A stretch of 64,000 bases of DNA from Trametopsis cervina. Taxonomy: Eukaryota > Basidiomycota > Agaricomycetes > Polyporales > Irpicaceae. Below are positions 22,101-33,500 of this stretch, piece after piece. The DNA is taken from NCBI GenBank assembly GCA_022385755.1, contig MU278353.1, positions 767,000-830,999 of the forward strand, given 5' to 3'. Made by a program: the position numbers and the translations under genes. Under the pieces are notes generated by a model. The model was not told the origin of the DNA. It made no database searches and worked only from the letters and a program-made list of their open reading frames with translations. Every line of letters begins with the position of its first letter. Within the stretch, counting starts at the first letter, position 1.

Positions 22101-22417
22101 GACGCAAGTACGGCGGATGCGCGGTTGATGCGACGCAGGGGCGGTATCCAAGAAACTGAGATCCTCGCTGAAATGCAGGTAAGATGCAGGGGGAGAGAAC
22201 GTCTGACCAGATGGGTTGTGTCGCCAGCGCCAAACGAGATAAGAGACTAACAGAGATCAATGTGCGGACTGAGACGAACGATGATTATGATGCTGATGTG
22301 TACGGGGTGACGAGTGGCGCTGGAACACAAGACGAGGGCGAGACCGGCGGCGAGTTGGCTGTTCGAGGACAACGTTTACTCACAGAGGGATAGAGGCGAG
22401 GGGCAGTGCTGAGGTTA
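19165..22417. other. Gene-poor interval without recognised genes
   Basis: About 3.2 kb between tRNA-Glu and the next gene. Open frames of 60-170 codons occur on both strands but read as low-complexity (for example Pro/Ser/His-rich opposite a GT-rich tract at 21290-21350) or lack conserved motifs and start context. I see no terminal repeats or transposase motifs. Confidence 0.5.
21331..21353 (+). repeat. GGT microsatellite
   Basis: Short (GGT)n-like tract within a wider G/T-rich region at 21290-21353. It explains the apparent polyproline ORF on the opposite strand. Confidence 0.6.
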
Positions 22418-24187
22418 CTAGCGTTGCACCGAGCTCGGAGCATCGAGAGGGTCCGGGGCTGAGAGAGGAGTGGAGGCGTGCAAGGGTACGGCAGGAGTCG
22501 TCGCATCTCCTTCGCCCTCGGAATTGGGCGGCTTTGGAATGATGCCGTCTATACCCCGGTACCCAAACTCCTTGCCGAGTTCCTTAATCATCGCCTTGCC
22601 CATCGTGCAAACCCAGCCTAGCCCTTGTCCGGTCACGAGTTGACCCGGCCAAAAAAGCTCACCATCGTCGTCCTCGATGTCGGGCTCATGCTCGTCGTGC
22701 GATGAGAATGTCGAGTGAATCATCCGCTGGAACGTCCGCGGGAAGTGCTTCGCCATGATCGGCAACGTCAGTGTTCGCTGCGACTGAGACATACACCACG
22801 CAGCAGCAACAAGCCCGCCGCTCTGGTACTTTCTTGCAGCCATAAAGCCCCAGTTCACTGGGATAGTGATGTGTGCAGGGGGTTGCGCAGGTGGCTCTGG
22901 TTTTGGCTGCTCGTCTTGTATGTGTAGATTAGACGAACCTGACGAAGAGGATTCAGCTGAGGCCTTAGTCGCCGGCGGCGCCCCGGTTTCTGGAGTAGGG
23001 GTAGAGTTGGCGCTATTGGAGGTCGTGATACTCGCCGGTGAGGGCAGCATCGGCGGAGTCGCCATTGAACTGGTCTCGGTCTCCCTCGCAGCCGCTTCTC
23101 GTGCAAGTTCCTCCTGGTGCATTTTAAGCAGCTGCTCCTGGGCCCTTTCGTTTTCTATGTTGATTCCCCTAGCCATTGATTGTATCAAGCGGCCATGCAC
23201 GAAGGCTTCAATCAGGAAGCTATAAGACAGAGGAAAGGACATAAGGCGCGGAAGCCCATTCTAATCAGCGCTTACAAACCGAAGGAGGAAAATGACCTAC
23301 ATGAGACCCATTAATGCCTTCTCCCGTTCATCCGCCCCATCCTCTATCTGCCATTTCCGCTTACAGTGGGCGAGGAATCCCTCTATGCTGGCCCAGTTAC
23401 CCCGACTGCACTTTGATCGCGAGTAGTCCTTCGCCCATATCGAGTATGCAAAGTTTACTAGCGCATCAATGAGTTCCAACCGAGCGATCAGATTGCCATA
23501 CTTGTGGTACGACGATTGCGGAGGTGGAGGGTCAAGCAGAGGCCTGAACGCAGCGTTACCGCTGGGGTGAGTTGAGAGTAACCGTACATCGCCCGAGTAC
23601 TTCAGCATACGGCCGTACCCGTGGTACTTGTCGTAGAGCTCGTCGAAGTAGAGAGGAGGAAGCTTCGTGCCCCGTCGTGGTCTGCGGATGGGGACGTTGG
23701 AGATATCCAACGCGTGCCGGGTTACCGGAATATCCTCGCGAAGTTCGCCATCCTCAGGTGCATGATTGGACGGCCCCGCGACAGGCTGCGACGACGATTG
23801 ATGGCGGTGAGTTTCAGGTTCGGTGGTGGTCCTTGGTCGCTTGCTGGGACTCTGTTCACTGTGAATGTCCGATTTGCGTTTGGACCCGGGTGCTGGTGAG
23901 CTGCTTCTTGAGGACGGAGGCGACGGTGGGAGAGTCGCAGGGAGAAGGGTGGAGAGAGGGCCAAGGATCTGCGGAATGTAGGAATGAAGCGTAATCGCGG
24001 TTAGCAGAGCGAGATCCACCGACCTCAAGACTCTTCAAGAGTTGTTCTCGAGTATATCGTCTGTGTGAGCACGATGGGAGATGAGCCAGGGCACGAGGCG
24101 GGGGTGGTAGGGGAAAACTCACATGCGTCTCGGCTTGTGCGACGACGAGGACGCCCCCGAGGACGTCGATGGGGTGGCGCGATGCAT
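22418..24187 (-). CDS. Conserved-looking fungal protein of unknown function
   Basis: I do not recognise a named family. Spliced exons give about 530 aa. A Ser-rich start (MHRATPSTSSGASSSSHKP) joins to RRIRYTREQLLKSLE and then ILGPLSTLLPATLPPS. A disordered region follows with a basic patch (GSKRKSDIHSEQSPSKRPR), then an ordered domain rich in aromatics: RRGTKLPPLYFDELYDKYHG, YGRMLKYSGDVRLLSTHPSG, YHKYGNLIARLELIDALVNF, AYSIWAKDYSRSKCSRGNW. Across an intron (donor near 23298) it goes on into LMGLIFLIEAFVHGRLIQSM. A Pro/Thr/Ser linker and a C-terminal helical block (GLGWVCTMGKAMIKELGKEF) precede the stop at 22418. The basic patch suggests a nuclear protein. All joins keep phase, so this is a real gene. 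Confidence 0.75.
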
Positions 24188-24707
24188 GTCGGCGGCAGCG
24201 CAGGGACGAAGGGATGGGAGGTGGTGGTAGGAAGTCAAGAAATGAGGGCGGTGGACACCGCAACAATGGCGTGAAGTCCGGCGGAAGGGTGAACAAGGCC
24301 AGGGCAGCAGCCTGTCACTGGGGGGCTGTGACGCTCGTGATGTGACGCCCTCCTCAATTTCGGCGTCTGAAATGGTTGTCCCCTGGCCACTGCCTCAGCC
24401 TCTGCACATCGTCCGTCTGTGTCCTCCCCTCTCGGTAGACTTACTATAGGGCATGGCGACGAGCTGTGCCGCCATTATTGTCGCGTACAAGCGAGCGAGT
24501 CCGTCGTTGCACTCTCTCATCGTCGGACGCCGGATCGATGGCGGCGTTTATTGTAACGTCCCGGAAAGGCAACTGCATCCGTAGCCGCACAGATGACTGT
24601 GTCACAACCTCTGTCAGCCTACCAATATTTACCTAACTGCAGGCGTAAATTGTCTGGTTGGTGGATTCGTCCCTTGGAATGAGGTCTGCGAGAGATGCAT
24701 GTGCGCA

Positions 24708-25061
24708 TCAGCTATTCTGAGTGTATTTCTCCCATGACTGCATCTCTTCTATTTCTCCCCATTCATCATCATTCTCTCGAATCATTTCACTTAAGTCTCC
24801 TCGCCCGGCCAAATCCGACACCCGGCCATACTCCAGACCCTCCCTGGCTCTCGTCCTTGCGTACCCACCCGTGTCTCGTCCCGTGAGAGGCCTGTACTCG
24901 CCCCTCAGCTGAGTTGGCCGCACTGAGGCCCGCTCAGCAACACCCGCCTCCCGCGACCTCCGACGCAGCAGGCCATCCGCAGTAGCCGCCATCTGGTGCG
25001 TATGCCATTGCTGGGAGAATTCCATGTAGAGCAGGATACAGGCCAGCGCCACATGTTTCAT
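24708..25061 (-). CDS. Hypothetical 117-aa protein, weak
   Basis: A single-exon frame with a true ATG. It begins with a hydrophobic start (MKHVALACILLYMEF), then an Arg-rich middle (LLRRRSREAGVAERASVRP, GRDTGGYARTRAREGLEYG) and an acidic end (MIRENDDEWGEIEEMQ). The composition is more protein-like than other frames in this interval, but no family is recognised and it may be chance. Confidence 0.3.
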   Translation of the reverse strand: MKHVALACILLYMEFSQQWHTHQMAATADGLLRRRSREAGVAERASVRPTQLRGEYRPLTGRDTGGYARTRAREGLEYGRVSDLAGRGDLSEMIRENDDEWGEIEEMQSWEKYTQNS

Positions 25062-25464
25062 AATGACGCTCTACGCAGAGTCTCCACCAAACGGCTGTCT
25101 GTCCTTCTCGACATGCTGATAGGATCCTCGACCGTATTATGGAATTCTGTCCTTACCGCTTTCCGTTCGGGGTTTCCCCGCTCGCTGCATACGGCTTTTC
25201 TCCTGTAGTCCTCGCAAGCTGCCTCTCTCATCCATCAGCTGACGACACGCGTTCGTAAGGAGATCCTATGACTGCGCATGTCAGCGCGGCGGTCTCCTCC
25301 GTTGAATGCCTCTCATATATTGGGAGGTGCCTTTCGCTATACCGAGATTCACCGTTCCCTCGGCAGCTCCATCGCCATGCTCGACTATCATACACGTTTA
25401 TGTACGCACAGCAGCTGCGCGTTTCCAGAACTCAAGTACGACTTTAATATCTATGCAGGCAGCA

Positions 25465-25528
25465 ATCTATCTTTGTGTATATCTATCTTTGCGTATAACT
25501 GTCTTTGCGTATATCTATCTTTACACAT
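25465..25528 (+). repeat. Four 16-bp tandem units
   Basis: Consensus atctatctttgcgtat repeated four times without gaps (units at 25465, 25481, 25497 and 25513), with the outer units diverged by a few bases. A minisatellite with no visible coding role. Confidence 0.75.
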
Positions 25529-26381
25529 CCCTCTGCATGACCGCTCCGATTCGATTTCGACCCCGGGTATGAACCCATCCTTCCGACGGTACTGTACCGC
25601 TACAGCCCACATCGCCCGCCGCTGCATCTATCTGCTCGTCCGCTATGCAGCATGGTCGGCTCTCCGAGCCTCCACGGAATCGCGAGTACCTCAGATCAGA
25701 TGCGCGTCGTGTCCGTCCTGCATGCAACCGTCAATGGCGGTGCGGGTTGCTGACGCTGATCAGTTCCGTGCACTGCGGTGCCAATCTCCGTCCGGCTTCT
25801 GTACTCGCCCGGAAACACGTCTCATCGCCCAGCACTTCAATTGACCGAGAACATTCTCGCACAACATATCCGACCAGCATTGTCGTTGTCGCCACCGATG
25901 TCGCAGCAGAAAGCTGCGAGGGTGGCTCCAGAGACTGAGCCACTGATAACTTTATTGGAGATGTGCTAGAAATGGAGGAGCCGGCGGCAACTTGGAGCTC
26001 TTTAAATGGGTCTGAATTGAAATCAGGGTTGCAAGATCTGTCTACACCCGATCCACCAAGTGATCGGTCCCTGGTTCCTTCAATTGGGTTTGCGCCCGCA
26101 TTTAGAGTTCCCGCCCTTCCTTTCAGGGTAAAAGACCGACCACCGTCGATCACCTTGATGCGCACCCTACGAAAGGCGGATGGACGTGAAGCTGCACAGT
26201 GCTACGTCTGAATCGCTAGACAATCGCAGCGCTAGAACCGCGGTTATAGACTCAGCTCAGCAGCCCCAGAAGTGAGTAATGCAGAAAAGTGGCGTCACAC
26301 CCTAGCTTATGTCCATGAGACCGGAAGTAAATGGAAGAGACGCTCCATTGCCTTATAATCCCGTCGACTCCATCAGGACTG

Positions 26382-26407
26382 TCTGGCCAAGTGGCCACCT
26401 GGCCAGA
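26382..26407. repeat. 26-bp inverted repeat
   Basis: Arms TCTGGCCA and TGGCCAGA flank an inner near-palindrome (agtggccacc), giving nested TGGCCA cores. It could be a dimeric factor site or form a short cruciform; no gene is near. Confidence 0.5.
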
Positions 26408-28359
26408 CCACATTCGATCCAGCAAAGAAGGCTTCAAAATTGTAATGTGAAGCAGAGGAATGTCTGCCCGAACTCTGTGGAGGACACATCTCAATGATAG
26501 CTGATCGTTCCATGTCGCGGTGGATGAGAACGCCGCGGACCGATGCCCAGTTTCGGAGGGTGGACGTAACGCTTGATGCCCTTTTACAACACCGTCAGCA
26601 CTCCGATTGAATCGCACACATATCATAGGTCTTGGACGCTCATAAGGATCGTATGTGAGCAGGGTGTCAGTGACGTCCCGGCTCCGCTGACTAGTACGCT
26701 CTTCTGGTACGTTCTCGTAACGACAGTAAACGTCAGCGTTGCGATGTACAGGGTCTTAGAGTCTTTGCAAAAATCACGCACTTTCTAGCCGTGAACTCCA
26801 CTACATAGCGGCACACTAACACTAGTGGTTAGGCCGGGAGAGGTGAACATTGTCGATGAGGAGAGCAATCTGCTTGTCACTCGATCCTAGCGGCGCCGCA
26901 TCCGTACTTGACTTAACGCAGCTGAACAGAATGATCGGGCTCCAAAGCTGTATATACCCTACCTATTTTGGTCCCCCCGAATGCGAACTATCGCAAGAAA
27001 GACCTGTACCCGGCTAGCGCAGAGGTGTGTCCCTTGGGACGCCGACTCGGTCGTTCGGCTCCATACTGTAGGAAGATCGGTCAACTCTGATCAGCGATTA
27101 GGACATATAAGATGTGACAAGAAGACTTGATAACTCCACTGGTCCCATTTACACGAGCGCACCCTGGATATGTCTGTCCATCGTCGAGCCTTTCTCGCCG
27201 GCCTCGAGGGCATCGTGCTCGATTCATATCGATCCGTCCTGCGAGGACGTTAACGATCATGTCTGCTGGAGCCTGAATCCCCGTGCATGACCGACTGCCC
27301 GGGAAGCTTACCTACATATTACGTAGACCGGCCCTGACTGCATATGCAGAAGTTCGTCGGCAGAGGCTTGCCTGTCAAGACCAGACAAGATTAAGATATT
27401 GGGGATGTACGAGCAATCGTTGGTGCCAGTACGTACATTCGTGAGTGCCTCTGCCAGTGTCCTGAGCGAGAGGGATCATATCACAATGCATGCATAGCAT
27501 TAGCAAGTTCTCGGAGGGGAGGGGTGGTAGTATCGGCAGCTGTACCAAGAGATCCGGATGCATGTCACCCGTTTACAGAATCGGGCAGCCACCGTGACCT
27601 TCGAACCGTACCCTCCCGGTGGAAGGTTCATACAGTATGTTCCAGCTTACAGCCAAGACCACCCTGCACGCACCTTGAGTGCCGTTCGATCGATGCCGGC
27701 CGTGTTCGTTGGATATTCCAACCCTTGGCGGAAGACTTCCAGCGGTTCCGGCAAGCCGACAGGCGGCTGGAGAAAGGACAGAAAACAAGCATTATGAGCT
27801 CATCAGTGATTATGGGCCGTATGAAAACAAGGTAGGCCGGGGTCGGGCATATCTATAGGAAGTGGGAAATTCTCGTCTGTGAAGCCTCAGGGAGGGCGCG
27901 TACCAGGTGTGACGATCAAGCGTCTACCGGCCTCTTTAAGGGCTGTCTATAAACAGGAAAATGAGAAGGCACAAAGTTGCGTGAGAGCAGGAGTCTAGTG
28001 GGTGTCTAGTGCCCTGAGCAATGCTCGGAGTGCTCTCGGAAAGACATCCGCCCTCGAAATGCATGTCTGAACATGTCTCATACATATTGCGCCGGGACCA
28101 TTCTTCTGAACAGGCGTATTGTCGGGATCCTGCTCGGTCCCGTATCCTCGGTTTGTTGGAGTGAGTTACGCGCGGAAAGATGCGCTTGCTTTGAAGAAGG
28201 CGTACACGGCTGGATGCAATTGAATGTGAGACAGAGTTGAACGGGACGTACGATGATCATATGTGTTGGGCTATGTATTTACTTGTACATTGTGACTATG
28301 CGGATGCAAACATTCTTTCTGTTGGGAGACTCTCGAAGATGTGAAAACGTTTGTGGACC

Positions 28360-29762
28360 CTAGACATAGCAGAGGACACGGTATTCCTGGATAACCAACT
28401 ATGTCAGCCGCCTGCTCATAGACCCGATGGAGGGACAGTCCAGTGTGAAAAGATTTGCTTACCTTCACCTCCTTCTCGGTTCCACCATACGTGATGAACG
28501 CGCCTGTGAGAAGCAAACAGTGAGGATCCATGGCCTATCAGCGCGGGCTGAAAGCATACCATCAAGGTGAGGGCTGCACTTTCCAGGGTGAATGCCATTG
28601 TCGTAGTGCGCCTGAGCGATGTAGAGCGGCTGTCCATTTGCCTCACGGCCTGCCTCGACTGGACGGACACCGAGTTCCTCAGGCTTGAAATGTCCGCGAG
28701 CATTGACCCAATGAACGGCTTGAGGATCGGCTAGGAGAATCTCATACGAGGATAGCTTGATAACGATAGTTAGAAGAGATTCGATGTGACCTCAATATAT
28801 ACCTACACCAATTTCCTTGTGTCCATAACCAATCGCAGCACCGGTATCGAAGGCACGAGACGCCTTACCGACCTCTGTGCATCGATTAAGAGTTGGACTA
28901 TACGGATGAGTTCAGGAAGTGACTTACGGATGCTGCCCTCGTAGAACGCCCTAGAGATGAAGAGAGGCTGGCCGTGCTCTTCTCCACCAGGGAAGGGGTT
29001 GGGAGGGAGGTTCTTGCCCTGCACCAAGACCCAAGTGACAGGACCCTGGGGGCCATACTGGTGGAACGCTTGAGTACGCTGCTGAGCATCTTTCAACCAG
29101 CTTTGGAGGCCCCACGCGTGAGCCTTTTTCTGTACGTAGTTGCCATTAAGCACAGTAATGATTGCCGGCGTGGTCTGATGGCTTACCTCTTCCTCGCTCT
29201 TCTGGTGGTGGTTGTACGCAAAGACACCAGCGCCGAGCACTGCCGCACCAAGTGCAAGACCGCCACCAATCTGGAACCAACTTGAGTAACATGTAGTGCG
29301 GTAGACTTGCATGACTTACTTCGAGTTCCTTCTTACGCTTGTCGTCCAAGTCCCACCAGTTCTTCTTCTGTTCCTCGTGGTCGATATCCACCCGCTGGTG
29401 TTGATGCTCATCCCAACGCTTCTCCTCTGGTAAGGACAACATCAATGATTGTCCAGTAGGGATGTACATACTACTCACCAGGATAGGGAGTAGACTGTTG
29501 TGGCTGCTCATAGCTTGGCTGGTAAGCGGGTGCTTCCTGAGAGTGACCACCGTACTCCTCAGGGAGACGAGCCCACAAAGCCGGGGTCAGGGGAGGGGCC
29601 CAGTCGGACTGTGAGCGATGAGGCTGGACGATCTGGTATTTGTGGCCTGAGTGTAGCATGAGGTTTGAGATATCCTTTCAGGACATAGTATGCATGCTCA
29701 CCTTCGTAAACGACAACGTCGCCAATGTTGTATTGGGTTTCAGGCTCCCACTGATAAACCAT
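28360..29762 (-). CDS. CBM5/12-like plus DUF3421 repeat protein
   Basis: Spliced order: an N-terminal chitin-binding-like module (MVYQWEPETQYNIGDVVVYE, GHKYQIVQPHRSQSDWAPPL) whose Trp, Tyr and GD..VYxG spacing fits CBM5/12; a Pro/Gln-rich linker (APAYQPSYEQPQQSTPYPG); a charged helix (NWWDLDDKRKKELE); a glycine-zipper hydrophobic helix (IGGGLALGAAVLGAGVFAYN); then two DUF3421-type repeats (WVLVQGKNLPPNPFPGGEEH, GQPLFISRAFYEGSIRKVGK; HWVNARGHFKPEELGVRPVE, NGQPLYIAQAHYDNGIHPGK) and GAFITYGGTEKEVKEYRVLC ending YV at the stop 28360-28362. There is no signal peptide, so if it meets chitin it is not by classical secretion. Several introns; all joins keep phase. The function of DUF3421 in fungi is not established. 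Confidence 0.85.
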
Positions 29763-29844
29763 GGTTGTGAAAGGACTAGGGGATAGGAGATGTCGAAGAT
29801 GGGTTGCAGTTATTGTGTCATTCAGCCCCTCCTGTCTCAGCTCC

Positions 29845-29851
29845 TTATATA
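29845..29851 (-). promoter_or_regulatory. TATA box of the CBM/DUF3421 gene
   Basis: TATATAA on the minus strand, about 85 nt upstream of the ATG at 29762. Confidence 0.5.
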
Positions 29852-30571
29852 TTCGCGGTGGTCAAAACCATATCAGGCGCGGATCTGGCCGACATGTGTG
29901 TTTTGGAAAGCCAAGCTCTTGGAGTGCACACAAGCCTCGGCAGGGAGTGATAGCCACGGCCGAGACTGCGACTCCATCAGGAGGTAACGGCGTAGTAGCG
30001 GCATCGATTTCATGGATGAGGTGATAGTTGCATATTGGCTGCGATAATAAACTGACCGCAGCTCAGATGGTGTACTCTCGAAGTCGAAGCAACCTGATGA
30101 GCACAACCGTTCACAGGCATAGCATCACGGCTTAGATTTATGTGCGTGTCCTCCACTGTTGAAACAATCCATCCCATGACTGCTATCTGATTTTCAGCGC
30201 GTTGGAATGTCATGAAACTGCAACGAGAAGTCACCTACGGTTGCCGAGGCCGGGCTGTCTCGTTTGCACGCTTGCATGTCGAATGGAGATAGAATTACGT
30301 AGACAAGCTCGAGCCATTCCTATAACAAAGCCACAGAACACACACTCTCAGGAAACAAAGACAGTCCACGATGCATGAGGTGAGTTGCGGATTCACGCGA
30401 TGAATCGAAGCCAAAGTCGCGCGCATAACACGTGCCAGATCACGTGCATTGTTCAACCGTGCATGTGCAAAGCGCGTTCTCGTTCTCCGCCTCTCCGCCC
30501 TTCACCTTCACGGTCTTCATTTGGTTCCGGTCTTATCTTCAATCTGGTATTCTTGAAATCCTGCATGTCTC

Positions 30572-33500
30572 ATGGATAGTCCCCTGGTGGTCCCTCGCCT
30601 TCGTCTCACTCGACAGCACCCGAGGGCGAGAATTGACAACGTTTTCGAGATGCCTCAGGCCGGTCCATCGCGCATCTCCACTCAAATGGACACGTTGAAT
30701 GTGCCCCAATATGAAGATGAAGATGACAATCAGTCGACTCCTCGAGTTGCTGCTAAACCGCAGCTCGAGAACGCACTAGACGGCACAGCTCCAGAGAACT
30801 ACGTCCATCGTCTCCGGCATGCTCTCAGTCTCAATCCCAGTGAATCGGCAAGGTCCGCCCCTCGGAAACCTCCCTCACCTACATACTCGGACATGGAGTC
30901 CGATTTCGAGCCGCCGAATATGACGACGAATGCCACGGAGGCTTCCATTGCGAAAGAGAGTTTAAAGGAGCTGTTTGACCGCATGCGGCACGATACACCA
31001 CAGAAGGACAGAAGGAAGGAGAGGCGGAACAGTATCGACCTGAGCGAGGTGGAGGCAAGCCCACGGATAGAGCTTGTTCTACGGGAGCGCGCAAAGAACA
31101 AGGGCAAGCGAAGGAGCATGAGCGATGAAGAGGCTGAGAAGTCGTCCAGTATGTGCCACCCTTATATTATCGTATCTCACCCCTATATGACTGTCACAGG
31201 GGCTTCCGAAGTCTCGTTCAAATCGACCTCCGCGGTGACGTACGACGCCCTACGCCAGAGACTCGCTTCTGCAGTGGGCAGGTCTCTTTCCACCAACATT
31301 GGAGACCCTGTTTCTGAGTCCGGCTCTGAAATGGATGGGCCCGCAGAGCAGAGTGGTGACACTGCGACGACATTCAAACATTTTGAGATGGGAAGTGGCT
31401 CGTTCGCACCTCCAGTAGGTGCCACCAGCACACCTCTGCGTTCGCTGCAGATGCCGTCGGAGATGCAGATGCAATCCAGTGAGAAGCTTTTTCTTGCGTG
31501 TTGACATTCTCTTAACGCCCTACAGATCTACTGTCCCAGGATTCTGAAATGGCGAATGTCATGGAGGGGTTAGATAGCGTCGATGATGCTGACTCTACGG
31601 CCAACAAGACTCAGCGAAGATGTGAGAAAACTGTGCTTCAAGGATTAATCGCCATTATTTGCTAAAACAACTCGTCCCAGATCCTTTCCCCGGGGGCCGT
31701 CCCAGCATCACACCTCGCGCCGAGTCGTCAGACCATTCCAACCGCGCTCATTCAAAGTCGCATTCAACACACAACTTGCCTCTCGGCAGGCGAGTGAGTC
31801 TGGATGGTGCCTGTAAGTTGAATTGGGACCTCTCACGCACATGTTAGTATATACTAATCGCATTTATCCTTGATAGCCTCTCGTAGTTCTTCGCTATCCG
31901 CTGCAGATTGTGAGTTGTTGCAAACAGAGTTACTTCGTTATATATGTGTAGACTTATCAGAATCCTCCAGTTAAAGAGTTAGGGGCGTATGAGCGGGAGC
32001 GGGCATGGAATAAGCCCCTTCCAAGGTCACCTGGTCAAAATACGCCTGATTTTTATCAACATGGCTCGCCCTCCCAAAGCTTCATCGGGGGCAACGGAAG
32101 GTCGCGACGGAGCAGTTCAGCGTCATTTGACGACCGTTCTGTAGCAGGTAGTTCAATCAGTTCGCGAGCAGACTGTGGGTGTCTTAGTTGGCCTTTGAAG
32201 AATGTACGCTCACGGGATTGCTACCCTACAGATAATGAGCGTATGGGTGACATGGAAGACGACAAATATCGAGAGAGGGAACGGATGTGGAATCATCCTC
32301 GGAATAAACTGTCCCGTTCTGCCTCAAGTCTGAGCTTCCACACGCCGGGCGAGCGACACCGTACGAATAGTTTCCCGTCAAGACCAGACTCTGCGCAATC
32401 ATTCAACACCCCTTCGCGACGTCCTGTCAGCTGGCATTCCATTTCGTCGAATTCCAGTCGACCCAATTCTCCCGCGAGTTCGGTTGCAAGTTCCAGCCGC
32501 GAACCGCAGTCTGAACCCAGGAATCCTGTAGTACGAGAACGCGAGCGTAATTGGAACTCGCATCATCCGAAATGGCAGTATGGTGATCCACCACCCCGGC
32601 CGGAATCGCCGCTAACTCAGTCCCCAGTCGCAATACGACATTCACATCGGCGCCTTTCGAATGCCAGTGGCTCCCCTTCCAACAGCAGATCGAACATTAC
32701 TGGCTCCAGCTCGGGGCGAACTCGTACGGTTAGTCTGGGTAATCAGACACGCCCACGACCAGGATCACCGCTCCTTCGCGTCAGTGAGATGTACAAACTG
32801 CAGCAGAATGGATCACCTCCCGCTGCTGCTACCGCACCAACAGTCAACGACGAACCCGAAAGGTCTTCTTCTGCACAGGGTTCGTCATACGCCTCTCGAT
32901 TTGGATGGTCTTTCCCGAAAGCGCACAACCCACTTCCCCCTCTGGAGCTAGAAGACTCGCCGCAGGAATATGTTTCGACTCCACCGAATTCGCGGCCTTC
33001 GAGCCGGTTGTCGACGAGACCCAGTTTGATACCAGTTCGCTCTCCGAGGAAGGGTGACACCGGTTCATCTGTACGCTCCATTCCTCCTTCACCTCCTGTC
33101 CCGCCTATCAATGGTGTCGATGCGGAACGTAAGCATGGACATCGAAGACACGCCGCAGAGATGGGCGAAGCGATCAATTCGTTTACACCACGGATCATAA
33201 TCGAGCCTGTTGATCTCATAAACGCAGAGACTGAGGAGCTCGTGCTCACTGATATTGAGAGCGGTACGTTTGCTGCGTCTGTGTCATATGACGTGACCTA
33301 CTGAACTCGCTGTAGATCCCGCAGAGAGCGACCTGGAGTCGCAGTTCACGAGTACACCATTGGCGAGACCTTCGACGATACCCGAAGAACCTGAACACGC
33401 TGAACAACCCTTCACCCCCGCATCGCCTTCTCCGCCTGCCCCACCTCATGCCTTGCCTAATGAAGACTACGCACCACCTGATGACCCTCCTCCTGCGAAA

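Larger units (their letters stand above)
24188..28359. other. Gene-poor interval (4.2 kb)
   Basis: Apart from one weak minus-strand ORF (24708-25061), four 16-bp tandem units (25465-25528) and a palindrome (26382-26407), I find nothing that can be assigned. Frames of 80-190 codons at 25278-26211 and 27524-27835 lack family motifs and consistent splicing. Confidence 0.5.

Noticed and set aside
25278..25938. Plus-strand frames of up to 188 codons
   Set aside because: They run through the 16-bp tandem repeat, have no family motif and compete with long frames on the other strand.
27524..27835. Overlapping + strand frames of 79-103 codons
   Set aside because: No conserved motif, no supportable start context and no splice partners; two frames are equally open.
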